DNA of 64,000 nt from JBHELB01 sp041859045. Lineage in GTDB: Bacteria; Hydrogenedentota; Hydrogenedentia; Hydrogenedentales; SLHB01. The position numbers were made by a program, and so were the translations under genes. Under the pieces are notes generated by a model that ran no database searches, had not been told where the DNA came from, and worked only from the letters and a program-made list of their open reading frames with translations. Where the stretch lies: NCBI GenBank assembly GCA_041859045.1, contig JBHELB010000011.1, forward strand, positions 1 through 64,000. Reading direction: 5' to 3'. Every line of letters begins with the position of its first letter. Positions within the stretch are counted from its first letter, which is position 1. This document shows positions 34,919 through 42,877 of the stretch, one piece after another.

Positions 34919-35977
34919 CTACTTCGCCGGTTTGGCGTCCATTAAGGCGCGCACGTTGCGGACGTGTCCCGCGGCGTCATCGTACGAGATGATGCCCTCG
35001 AGGTAGAGATCCTTCACCGAGCGGTCCATGGTGATCATCCCGTCCTTCGTGTTGGTCTCCATGATGCTGTAGACCTGGTGCGTCTTGCCTTCACGGATGA
35101 GATTGGCGACGGCCATGTTGTTGCGCAGCACTTCGCACGCCAACACGCGGCCCTCGCCGTCGGCGCGCGGCAGCAATCGTTGCGACAGCACCGCGAGCAG
35201 CGTCATCGAGAGCATAAACCGCACCTGCTGCTGTTGCTCGGCGGGGAAAACATCGATCACGCGGTCCACGGTTTGAACGGCGTCATTGGTGTGAAGCGTG
35301 GCAAGCACGAGGTGGCCCGTCTCCGCCGCGCGCAGGGCCGCTTGGATCGTCTCGAGGTCGCGCATTTCGCCGATCAGGATGACGTCCGGGTCTTGGCGCA
35401 GCACATACTTGAGCGCGTTCGGGAACGAATGCGTGTCGCCGCCGAGTTCGCGTTGGTCCACGATGCTTCGCTTATGTTGGTGTACGAACTCGATGGGGTC
35501 TTCCACGGTAATGATGTGGCATTCGCGTTGATTGTTGATGAGATCGATGATCGACGCCTGCGTTGTGGTTTTGCCGTGGCCGGTGGGCCCCGTTACGAGG
35601 ACCAGGCCTTGGTGCGCCGTGGCAAGTTCCCGCACGAGCGGCGGAAGCCCGAGCGAATCGAGCGACGGAATGTCGTCGGGGATGGGACGAAACGCCGCCG
35701 TCACCGCCTGCTTCTGCCAATAGACGTTTACACGGAAACGATGCTTGCGTCCCACCGCAATGGAGAAATCGAGTTCCTTCTCCCGCTCGAAGCACGCGCG
35801 CTGCTCGTCCGTCAGCACATCATAGACCAGGCGCTTGGTGTCTTCCGGCGTAAGGACATCGTCGCGGGTGCGCAGTAGCCGGCCATTGACCCGCAACATC
35901 GGGGGCGCACCGGCGCTGATGAGCAGGTCCGAGGCGTTCTGCTTGCTGACTAAGCTGAAAAGCGACTGGAGGTCCAT
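34919..35977 (-). CDS. pilT: type IV pilus retraction ATPase PilT
   Basis: A 352-residue secretion/pilus ATPase of usual PilT length. Walker A is GPTGHGKTT at 130-138, the Asp box is ITVEDPIEF at about 156-164, Walker B is LIGEMRD at 201-207, and the His box is HLVLATLHTND at 222-232. VANLIREGKTHQVYSIMET matches the PilT-specific AIRNLIRE segment. PilT hexamers power pilus retraction for twitching motility. The frame is open for 155 codons upstream, but the ATG at 35977 (MDLQSLFSLV) matches the family start and has a purine-rich GGGGAAAGGG ribosome site. A promoter lies about 75 bases upstream. The MBL hydrolase gene follows. Confidence 0.95.
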   Translation of the reverse strand: MDLQSLFSLVSKQNASDLLISAGAPPMLRVNGRLLRTRDDVLTPEDTKRLVYDVLTDEQRACFEREKELDFSIAVGRKHRFRVNVYWQKQAVTAAFRPIPDDIPSLDSLGLPPLVRELATAHQGLVLVTGPTGHGKTTTQASIIDLINNQRECHIITVEDPIEFVHQHKRSIVDQRELGGDTHSFPNALKYVLRQDPDVILIGEMRDLETIQAALRAAETGHLVLATLHTNDAVQTVDRVIDVFPAEQQQQVRFMLSMTLLAVLSQRLLPRADGEGRVLACEVLRNNMAVANLIREGKTHQVYSIMETNTKDGMITMDRSVKDLYLEGIISYDDAAGHVRNVRALMDAKPAK

Positions 35978-36052
35978 GCGCTGCCCTTTCCCCCCGGGGC
36001 GGCGCGTGGCCTGCCCCGGTCCGTATTCGAGAACCGTTGCCGTGCGTGGGAC

Positions 36053-36081
36053 ATAATACTTGAGGTCTGGAACAGACGCAA
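36053..36081 (-). promoter_or_regulatory. sigma-70-like promoter for pilT
   Basis: On the minus strand TTGCGT (36076-36081), 17 bases, TATTAT (36053-36058). Confidence 0.55.
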
Positions 36082-36129
36082 TGCGCCCAATCGGCCAGGC
36101 GAACGCGCATGCGCCAACGCAAAGCGTGC

Positions 36130-36159
36130 TTGACTCTTCGGCTTGGCGCATGGCACGAT
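36130..36159 (+). promoter_or_regulatory. candidate promoter for the gcv operon
   Basis: TTGACT (36130-36135), 18 bases, CACGAT (36154-36159). The predicted start, near 36166, lies just before the riboswitch. The -10 is weak. Confidence 0.42.
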
Positions 36160-36174
36160 AGCGCCGCGCAGATG

Positions 36175-36252
36175 TCCCGCCGTGACTGGCGAAACGCGTG
36201 GAATTAACCACGGGGAATCGACGGGACCGTTTGAGCCGTTCGCCTGGGCCTT
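36175..36252 (+). promoter_or_regulatory. ZTP (pfl-motif) riboswitch controlling the glycine cleavage operon
   Basis: The core elements of the ZTP/pfl aptamer appear in order: CCCGCCG at 36176-36182 pairing with CGACGGG at 36219-36225 (one mismatch), GTGACTGGCG at 36182-36191, the hairpin CGTGG/CCACG at 36197-36212, GGGGAA at 36212-36217, and the distal GCCGTTCGCCTGGGC at 36235-36249. GGCG at 36188-36191 can pair with CGCC at 36241-36244 for the expected pseudoknot. ZTP riboswitches sense 10-formyl-THF shortage and usually activate folate and purine genes, which fits gcvT. Two hairpins follow, at 36261-36280 and TCCGCC/GGCGGA at 36300-36315, the latter right beside the GGAGG ribosome site. 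These are candidates for the switching platform. Rfam was not run. Confidence 0.8.
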
Positions 36253-36328
36253 CTAGTTTGCGCAGCAGTCTTGAACTGCGTGTTAGGAAGGTCAACAGGT
36301 CCGCCGCTTGGCGGATCGGAGGCGAACA

Positions 36329-37390
36329 ATGCAGCGCACCCCATTGTACGACGAAGCCCTTGCCGCCGGGGGCCGGTTTGTCGATTTCCACGGCTGGGAA
36401 CTCCCAGTGCAGTTCACCGGCATTCTGCAAGAACATCTCCACACCCGTTCGGGCGTCTCACTGTTCGATTGTTCGCATATGGGCAAGTTCCGGCTCGACG
36501 GCCGCGCCGCCATCGAATCCTTCGACCGGCTCATCTGCCTGGATGTGGCCGGACTCGCCGTAGGGCGTGGGCGCTATGGCGCGTTGCTGAACGAATCGGC
36601 CGGCATTATCGATGACATCATCGTCTTTCGCGTGAGCGAGGAGTCAATCTATATCATCACCAACGCGGGGCCGGTGGCCGAAGTCGCGGAGATCTTTCGT
36701 TCGGCGGCGCCAAACATTCTGGATCTCTCCGCTCCCTGGGCCAAGATGGATGTGCAAGGCCCCGGCGCGCGCGAGGTCATGGTCCGGGCCGGGTTCGAAG
36801 CGGCCGCTGACCTCCGCTATTTCTGCGCCTGCATGCTCCGGTGGAACAACGTGGAGATGCTCGTGTCGCGGGCGGGGTACACGGGCGAACTGGGATACGA
36901 AATTTATCTGCCCGCGGAATCCGCGGCAGCGGCGTGGCGAGCGTTCATGGCGCAGGGCGCGCTTCCGGCGGGCTTGGGCGCGCGCGACACACTGCGCACG
37001 GAAATGGGGTATCCTCTGTCGGGGCAAGACGTGAGCCCATCCTATACCCCGCTGGAAGCGGGCATGGAGCGCTTCATTCCGTGGCACAAATCCTTTGTTG
37101 GACGCGACGCGCTGGAGGCGCAACGGGCTGCGGGCATCGCGCGACGCTTGACCCCGATCCGCACGCGTGACCGCCGCGCGCCCCGGCATGAATTCGACGT
37201 TCTTGACGGCGAGATTTCCATCGGCATAATAACAAGCGGTACGTTTGGTCCGAGTGTGGGACACGGCGTGGGGTTGGCCTACCTTCCTCCACGTCTTCCG
37301 GCGGGCCATCGGCTCGCGGCGGGTCCGAGGCGGCTTGAGGTGGAAATAACCGAGCTGCCGTTCTACCGAGGCGGCACGTGCAGGGACTGA
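36329..37390 (+). CDS. gcvT: glycine cleavage system T protein (aminomethyltransferase)
   Basis: A 353-residue GcvT. It transfers the methylene unit from the aminomethyl-lipoyl arm of GcvH to tetrahydrofolate, releasing ammonia. It begins RTPLYDEALAAGGRFVDFHGWELPVQF, with FDCSHMGKF, a central DVQGPGAREVM and SRAGYTGELGYEIYL folate-fold segments, and a C-terminal GIITSGTFGPSVGHGVGLAYL barrel typical of the family. The start at 36329 has CGGAGG 6 bases upstream. It leads a four-gene operon behind the putative ZTP riboswitch; gcvH follows after 51 bases. The partner dihydrolipoamide dehydrogenase is not in the window. Confidence 0.97.
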   Translation: MQRTPLYDEALAAGGRFVDFHGWELPVQFTGILQEHLHTRSGVSLFDCSHMGKFRLDGRAAIESFDRLICLDVAGLAVGRGRYGALLNESAGIIDDIIVFRVSEESIYIITNAGPVAEVAEIFRSAAPNILDLSAPWAKMDVQGPGAREVMVRAGFEAAADLRYFCACMLRWNNVEMLVSRAGYTGELGYEIYLPAESAAAAWRAFMAQGALPAGLGARDTLRTEMGYPLSGQDVSPSYTPLEAGMERFIPWHKSFVGRDALEAQRAAGIARRLTPIRTRDRRAPRHEFDVLDGEISIGIITSGTFGPSVGHGVGLAYLPPRLPAGHRLAAGPRRLEVEITELPFYRGGTCRD

Positions 37391-37441
37391 TGCGATTAGG
37401 AACGAGCGCGCCGATGTGGCGCGGTGCGAGGGAGTGAGACC

Positions 37442-37831
37442 ATGGAATTTCCTGACGATGTGAAGTACACCAAAGACCACGAGTGGATCCGCGATGACGG
37501 CGACATTTTCGTGGTGGGCATCACCGAGTACGCGGCCCAGCAACTCGGCGACGTGACGTACGTCGAGCTGCCCGAGTTCGGTGCGAGCCTGAAACAAGGC
37601 GCGCACGCCGCGACGGTCGAGTCGGTCAAGGCGGCGAGCGACGTCTATGCGCCAGTCGCGGGGCGTGTGGCCGAAGTCAATGAGGAACTCGAGGGCCGCC
37701 CCGAACTGGTCAACGAGAGCCCCTATGACGAAGGCTGGTTTTTCAAACTGCACGACGTCGAACCGGCGCAATTGCGCCGATTGATGGACGCCTCCGCGTA
37801 CGCTGCATATGTCGAGGAAGCGGGCGCATGA
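37442..37831 (+). CDS. gcvH: glycine cleavage system H protein
   Basis: A 129-residue GcvH, the lipoylated shuttle between the P, T and L proteins. The lipoyl lysine is K63 in ESVKAASDVYAPVAG. The start MEFPDDVKYTKDHEWI is typical, so the ATG at 37442 is used rather than a start six codons upstream. The stop overlaps the gcvPA start (ATGA), giving translational coupling. Confidence 0.97.
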   Translation: MEFPDDVKYTKDHEWIRDDGDIFVVGITEYAAQQLGDVTYVELPEFGASLKQGAHAATVESVKAASDVYAPVAGRVAEVNEELEGRPELVNESPYDEGWFFKLHDVEPAQLRRLMDASAYAAYVEEAGA

Positions 37832-39114
37832 GCTGGAGCCCGGTCACCCCTAGCGATCAGCAGGAAATGCTGGAGATCATCGGGGTGGACTCCATTGACG
37901 ACCTGTTCGCGCAAGTTCCTCAAGAACTGCGCGCGGCATCATGGAATCTGCCCGAAGGACTGCCCGAAGTGGCCGTGCGCAAGCGTGTCGAGACGTTGGC
38001 GAAACGAAACGCCGCCGACCTCGTGTGCTTTCTCGGCGGCGGATATTACGACCATTTCATTCCCGCCGCAGTGGATGCGCTGGCGTCGCGCGGCGAATTC
38101 TACACCGCCTATACCCCCTATCAGCCGGAATGCGCGCAAGGCACGCTGCAGGCGATCTACGAGTATCAGTCGACCGTCTGCCGACTCACGGAGATGGACT
38201 ACGCGAACGCCTCGCTGTACGACGGCGGCACTGCGGTGTTCGAGGCGGCCACAATGGCGATGCGCATCACGGGCCGCCGCAAGATTGTCTGCCACCCATC
38301 GCTGAACCCAACTCATCGCCGCATGCTGGAGACGCACGCCGCGAACCTCGATGCGGAAATCGTCACGGGCGACTCTCCGGAAGACGCGGCCTGCGTCCTT
38401 GTGCAGAATCCGGCCTTCCTTGGCGATGTTGCGGACTTCACCGCGCTGGGCGAGGCTTGTCATGCCGCGGGCGCGCTGCTCGTGGTGAGTTGTTACCCGG
38501 TGTCGCTGGGCATGCTCAAGACGCCCGGCGCCATGGGCGCGGATATTGCCGTGGCGGAAGGCCAGAGCCTGGGGCTGCCGCTCGGGTTTGGCGGCCCGTA
38601 CCTCGGGATGTTGGCCACGCGCCGTGCGCATATCCGCAAAATGCCGGGACGCCTCGCCGCCGCCACCCAGGACGCCCAAGGACGCCGTGGGTTTGTGCTT
38701 ACGTTGCAGGCGCGCGAACAGCACATCCGGCGCGAAAAGGCGATGTCGAATATCTGCTCGAACGAAGCGCTCTGCGCCCTGCGCGCGCTGATCCACCTGT
38801 GTCTGCTCGGCAAGGAAGGCCTGCGTGAAGTCGCGCTGCATGCGCACAGCAAGGCCGAATACCTCAAGAAACAACTCGGGTTTGCGACGCTGCTCAACAC
38901 CGGGCCGACGTTCAACGAATTCGCGCTACGTCTCGGGCAGCCCGCCGACGAGGTCGTCACTCGCATGGCCGAGCGCGGTTTCCTCGCGGGACTTCCGCTG
39001 GAAGCGGTGGGCGCAGGTGGACCCAACGATTTGCTTGTGGCGGTGACGGAGACGCGTACGCGCGCCGAACTGGACGCCTACGCCGCCGCGCTGAAGGAGA
39101 CGGCATGCAGCTAA
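37828..39114 (+). CDS. gcvPA: glycine dehydrogenase (decarboxylating) subunit 1
   Basis: A 428-residue N-terminal half of the P protein, as found in bacteria with split GcvP. It has the PLP-enzyme fold without the cofactor Lys. FLGGGYYDHFIPAAVDAL, FYTAYTPYQPECAQGTLQAIYEYQ (family signature) and NASLYDGGTA are all present. It pairs with gcvPB to decarboxylate glycine. The start overlaps the gcvH stop by 4 bases and its end overlaps gcvPB by 10 bases, suiting equal production of the two subunits. Confidence 0.97.
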   Translation: MSWSPVTPSDQQEMLEIIGVDSIDDLFAQVPQELRAASWNLPEGLPEVAVRKRVETLAKRNAADLVCFLGGGYYDHFIPAAVDALASRGEFYTAYTPYQPECAQGTLQAIYEYQSTVCRLTEMDYANASLYDGGTAVFEAATMAMRITGRRKIVCHPSLNPTHRRMLETHAANLDAEIVTGDSPEDAACVLVQNPAFLGDVADFTALGEACHAAGALLVVSCYPVSLGMLKTPGAMGADIAVAEGQSLGLPLGFGGPYLGMLATRRAHIRKMPGRLAAATQDAQGRRGFVLTLQAREQHIRREKAMSNICSNEALCALRALIHLCLLGKEGLREVALHAHSKAEYLKKQLGFATLLNTGPTFNEFALRLGQPADEVVTRMAERGFLAGLPLEAVGAGGPNDLLVAVTETRTRAELDAYAAALKETACS

Positions 39115-40544
39115 TCTTCGAAAAATCCCACTCCGGCCGCCGCGGCGTGACGTTGGGGGCGCTGGATGTGCCCGCCGCCGAACTGCCGTCCGCGCTCTTG
39201 CGCGAGGCACCCGCAGCCTTGCCGGAAGTGAGCGAACTCGATGTGGTCCGTCATTTCACCAATCTTTCGCGCCGCAATTTCGGCGTTGACTCGCATTTCT
39301 ACCCTCTCGGCTCGTGTACGATGAAGTACAATCCGAAATTGGCCGAGGCGGCGGCGGCAAACCCCGGCCTGGCGCATCTGCACCCGCACCTTTCGAGTAC
39401 GTCCGCCTATTGGCCCCTGTGCCAGGGCGCGTTCGAGCTCATCCACGAGACCGAGAACCTGCTCGCGGAGATCGGCGGCATGAAGGCGGTAAGCCTTCAG
39501 CCCATCGCGGGCGCACATGGCGAACTCGCGGGCACGCTCATGATCGCCGCATACCATCGCGCCAAGGGCCACACGCACAAACGGGTCATCCTGATCCCCG
39601 ATTCGGCGCACGGCACAAACCCCGCGAGCGCGGCAATGGCCGGTTTCGATGTCGTCCAGGTGCCTTCAGGCCCAGACGGACGGCTCGACCTCGAAGCGTT
39701 CCGCGCCGCGATGACGGACGAGGTAGCGGGCATCATGCTGACGTGCCCGAACACGCACGGGCTGTTTGAGACAGACGTGCGCCGTGTGGCGGATCTCGCC
39801 CACAAAGCCGACGCCCTGCTCTATTACGATGGCGCGAACCTAAATGCAATTCTGGGCGTGACGCGTCCGGGCGATCTTGGGTTCGATGTCATGCACTTCA
39901 ATCTGCACAAGACGATGGCCACGCCGCACGGCATGGGCGGTCCGGGCTCCGGGCCGGTGGGCGCGGGTGAACGCCTCGCGCCATTCCTTCCAGGACCGAG
40001 AATGGTCAAGCACGGCGAGACCTTTGCGCTCGAAATGCCGGAGCGCTCCATCGGCCGGTTTGCGGCGTTCTTCGGGAATTTCATGATCGCCGTACGCGCG
40101 TACGCCTATATGTTGCACCTGGGCGGCTCGGGACTGCGCCAAGTCTCCGAACATGCCGTGCTCAACGCGAATTACGTTCTCGCGAAGCTGAAGGACGTGT
40201 TTACGCCTGCGTTTGAAGGCCTTTGTATGCACGAATGCGTGTTGACCGCCGCGCCGCAGGCGGCCGCGCATGGCATCCACGCGATAGACTTGGCGAAAGC
40301 TTTGCTTGACTCTGGGTATCATGCGCCGACGGTCTATTTCCCGCTCACGGTGAAAGAGGCGATCATGATCGAGCCGACCGAGACGGAATCGAAAGAGACG
40401 TTGGATGCGTTTTGCGAGGCCATGCGGGACATCGCCCGCCGCGCTCAAGAAGATCCGGAGTCGTTGCATGCCGCGCCGGACACGTTGCCGGTGAGCCGCC
40501 TGGATGAAACCAGCGCGGCGCGGCGCCTCGACTGCGCCTGCTAA
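39105..40544 (+). CDS. gcvPB: glycine dehydrogenase (decarboxylating) subunit 2
   Basis: A 479-residue C-terminal half of the P protein. The PLP lysine is K269 in MHFNLHKTMATPHGMGGPG. The subunit signature HFTNLSRRNFGVDSHFYPLGSCTMKYNP begins at residue 50 (shown here only in part by its key residues: NFGVD and GSCTMKYNP). It binds the cofactor and passes the aminomethyl group to lipoyl-GcvH. It starts inside the end of gcvPA and is the last gene of the operon, followed at once by a strong terminator. Confidence 0.97.
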   Translation: MQLIFEKSHSGRRGVTLGALDVPAAELPSALLREAPAALPEVSELDVVRHFTNLSRRNFGVDSHFYPLGSCTMKYNPKLAEAAAANPGLAHLHPHLSSTSAYWPLCQGAFELIHETENLLAEIGGMKAVSLQPIAGAHGELAGTLMIAAYHRAKGHTHKRVILIPDSAHGTNPASAAMAGFDVVQVPSGPDGRLDLEAFRAAMTDEVAGIMLTCPNTHGLFETDVRRVADLAHKADALLYYDGANLNAILGVTRPGDLGFDVMHFNLHKTMATPHGMGGPGSGPVGAGERLAPFLPGPRMVKHGETFALEMPERSIGRFAAFFGNFMIAVRAYAYMLHLGGSGLRQVSEHAVLNANYVLAKLKDVFTPAFEGLCMHECVLTAAPQAAAHGIHAIDLAKALLDSGYHAPTVYFPLTVKEAIMIEPTETESKETLDAFCEAMRDIARRAQEDPESLHAAPDTLPVSRLDETSAARRLDCAC

Positions 40545-40550
40545 TACAAG

Positions 40551-40592
40551 GCGGGAGTTCTCTATTCCAGGAGACTCCCGCTTTTATTTTTC
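40551..40592 (+). terminator. rho-independent terminator of the gcv operon
   Basis: GCGGGAGT-T-CTC pairs with GAG-ACTCCCGC (40551-40581), followed by TTTTATTTTTC. It overlaps the stop of the convergent AraC-type regulator gene. Confidence 0.9.
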
Positions 40593-41819
40593 TTTGTCTT
40601 GCGAGAAACGCCGACGGTATTCGCCCGGCGGCATACCCTCGAATCGCGCAAAGAGACGCGACAGATAGCTTGCCCCGTTCACACCGACCCGCAGCGCGAC
40701 CTCTTCGATACTCAGGCGCGTGCGCCGGAAAAGTTCTTTGGCATGCTCCACGCGTTGACGATTTACGAACTCCGTATACGACACTCCGAAAGCATCGAGC
40801 AGGCGATGGGAGACCGCGCTCGGCTGTACGCCGAGAACCCGCGCGGCTTCCTCGAGTGGGACCGCCTCAGGCAGGCGGCTGCGCACGAAATCCTGCAGCG
40901 TGCGCAAGAACGTCGCCTTAGGCGCGGGCTTGGGCGCGGCGGTCAAATCGCCTAGGGTATGCAACAACTCGCTGAGCACTTCCCGCTGATTCTGCGCGGC
41001 GGCCAGACGTCCGATACGTTCTGGCAGACTGCCCCACCACGCGCTGGGCTTACCCTTGTCTTGCGCCTGCTGCTGGATCACCTCACCAATCACCTCCACC
41101 GCACGACCGCGCCATGCATCGAGCGAGGCCCCCGCCTCCACCAGCGCACTCTCGGCCATGCGGCGCAAGGCAGCGCGATCGCCACTCTCCAAAAACACCG
41201 TCCATGCGCTGGCCACCGTTCCCTTTGAGCCGCGCTTCGCGCCTTGCTGACGCGCGTTGCCTTCTTCAGGCGCGTCCTCTTGCTCAACGTCATCGCATTC
41301 GTCGCACACGACTGCTAGCCCGCCAAGGGCATCGGCCGTCCACTCGGCCACCGCAGGCACCACACTGGCGGGAATGCGCGGCACGTCGTCGAGGGCGAAC
41401 GGCAGCGGATCATGCTCGAGTCCAAGGGCAGCGAGTCTTGCGGCAACATCGTGTTCCAACGCGTCCGGGACTTCCGACGGACAATACGGCCCAAACGTCA
41501 GCACATAGGGCGAGTCCTCGACCCCCGGCAACGCGGCCATCGCGACGCACGAGAATCCCACGTGGCACACAAAAGGCACCGGGCGGCGGCGGCGCACCGC
41601 CATTGCCGAGGCCCGCGCGCGCGACGCGCGGCAAGCGTTTAGTCCCTGCGGCGATTCACCCACGTACTTGCATGCCGCACATTGGCCTAGTCCTGTGATG
41701 CGCAGTCCTTCTTCGCCCTCGCGAAGGGGGTGCAATGCCACCGGGGTCGCGGCGGCGCGGCTCGCGCGGGCCAGTAGTTCACGCACCGCCGTGCGGCGGA
41801 AAAAGGAGGGCGGTATCAC
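40584..41819 (-). CDS. PocR-domain AraC-family transcriptional regulator
   Basis: A 411-residue regulator. Residues about 35-170 form a PocR-type sensory domain with a Cys-rich signature (LGQCAACKYVG...ACRASRA and PFVCHVGFSCVAM). A helical, variable middle follows. The C-terminal about 105 residues are an AraC double helix-turn-helix with the second-helix pattern IEEVALRVGVNGASYLSRLF. PocR domains sense small hydrocarbon derivatives such as propanediol in their founding member. The start is a GTG that overlaps the upstream YycJ-like gene (GTGA), so the two are coupled. Targets and ligand are unknown. It converges on the gcv operon and shares its terminator region. Confidence 0.87.
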   Translation of the reverse strand: MIPPSFFRRTAVRELLARASRAAATPVALHPLREGEEGLRITGLGQCAACKYVGESPQGLNACRASRARASAMAVRRRRPVPFVCHVGFSCVAMAALPGVEDSPYVLTFGPYCPSEVPDALEHDVAARLAALGLEHDPLPFALDDVPRIPASVVPAVAEWTADALGGLAVVCDECDDVEQEDAPEEGNARQQGAKRGSKGTVASAWTVFLESGDRAALRRMAESALVEAGASLDAWRGRAVEVIGEVIQQQAQDKGKPSAWWGSLPERIGRLAAAQNQREVLSELLHTLGDLTAAPKPAPKATFLRTLQDFVRSRLPEAVPLEEAARVLGVQPSAVSHRLLDAFGVSYTEFVNRQRVEHAKELFRRTRLSIEEVALRVGVNGASYLSRLFARFEGMPPGEYRRRFSQDKEK

Positions 41820-42589
41820 GGCGCAATCTCGAACAAGCGCGTGGGCTCGTCCTGCCGGGCAACATGAATTTCTGCGCCCGTCTCGCCCAATACGCCGCGC
41901 GCGGCGGCCAACGCGAGGTCGTGCGTGTTGTTTTCCTGACTAACGTGCACCAGCACGACGAGACGCAACGCATCGTGACGCAGGTTGGTCAACAGATCGC
42001 TCATGTCGCCGTTGGAGAGATGCCCCTGACGACCTCGGATGCGCTGCTGCACTTGCGGGGGATAGGGTCCATGCGTGAGGCGGTGCGGACAGTAGTTGCT
42101 TTCGAGTAGCAGGGCGTTCGAATGCGTCAGACGACTCAGCACCAACTGCGACACGTGGCCAAGGTCCGCCGCCATCCCCAATTTCACGCCGCCGCTGCGC
42201 AGCACGTAGCTGACAGGGTCCGCCGCATCGTGGCTCACGCTGAAACTCTCGATGTTCAGGTTTCCGACCTCAAGCGGGTCACCCGCCTCGAAACATTCCA
42301 CCCGAGGGATCTGCCCAACATTAGCGGGCAGCTTCTCGAACGTTCCGCGCGTCATAAAGACGGGCACGCCCAGTCTTCGCGCCGCGGTGCCAAGGCTTTG
42401 CACGTGATCGGAATGCTCGTGCGTGACGAGGATCGCGTCGAGTCCTTCAAGCGATAGGCCCAACTGGGCCGCCCGCTCGTTCATCCGGCGCAGGCTCAAT
42501 CCGGCGTCAATCAAGACCTTCGACGTACCCGTCGTGACGAGCACGGCGTTGCCTTGGCTGCCACTTCCCAACAGTGCAAAACGAATCAC
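41816..42589 (-). CDS. YycJ/WalJ-like metallo-beta-lactamase-fold protein
   Basis: A 257-residue MBL protein beginning MIRFALLGSGSQGNAVLV, the characteristic YycJ start. The zinc motif THEHSDHVQ lies near residue 56, and MAADLGH and LESNY segments follow. YycJ-type proteins are cytoplasmic phosphodiesterases or 5'-3' exonucleases linked to DNA repair or cell-wall signalling; the exact role varies. It is translationally coupled to the AraC-type regulator downstream. ATG at 42589. It is divergent from rpoN. Confidence 0.9.
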   Translation of the reverse strand: MIRFALLGSGSQGNAVLVTTGTSKVLIDAGLSLRRMNERAAQLGLSLEGLDAILVTHEHSDHVQSLGTAARRLGVPVFMTRGTFEKLPANVGQIPRVECFEAGDPLEVGNLNIESFSVSHDAADPVSYVLRSGGVKLGMAADLGHVSQLVLSRLTHSNALLLESNYCPHRLTHGPYPPQVQQRIRGRQGHLSNGDMSDLLTNLRHDALRLVVLVHVSQENNTHDLALAAARGVLGETGAEIHVARQDEPTRLFEIAP

Positions 42590-42803
42590 GGCGGCATCCT
42601 AAACGCCCTGTCGGGCGCGTTCATGACAGAAAACAAGCAAACGGTTCCAGCCGCGCGAGCTACGGCAGCCGCGCGCTGTCCGAAGTATAACAGCGATTTC
42701 AGAGCCCGCCAAACGCAAGCCGCAGCCACGAGCCAACGAATAGAAATCTTTCTGCGCCATGTCCGAACAGCCCGAAAAACAAAGGGGTTTACGCACATAT
42801 TCG

Positions 42804-42833
42804 TTGACAGTTCCCGCGCATCGCCGGTATAAT
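42804..42833 (+). promoter_or_regulatory. consensus sigma-70 promoter of rpoN
   Basis: TTGACA (42804-42809), 18 bases, TATAAT (42828-42833): both hexamers are perfect. The predicted leader is about 40 bases. Confidence 0.88.
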
Positions 42834-42877
42834 TCCCCCGAGCGGAAATTAGCCGCCAAGGAGACGTCGCGAATCTC

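Noticed and set aside
36150..36328. Glycine riboswitch before gcvT
   Set aside because: Glycine riboswitches are common there, but the tandem glycine aptamer core was not seen. The conserved segments fit the ZTP aptamer instead.
35978..36442. A 155-codon N-terminal extension of PilT
   Set aside because: It would cover the probable riboswitch and the pilT promoter and add sequence absent from PilT proteins; the internal ATG matches the family start.
42604..42617. Hairpin CGCCC-TGTC-GGGCG just upstream of the YycJ-like gene start
   Set aside because: Short, in a GC-rich region, and with no consistent role as terminator or operator.
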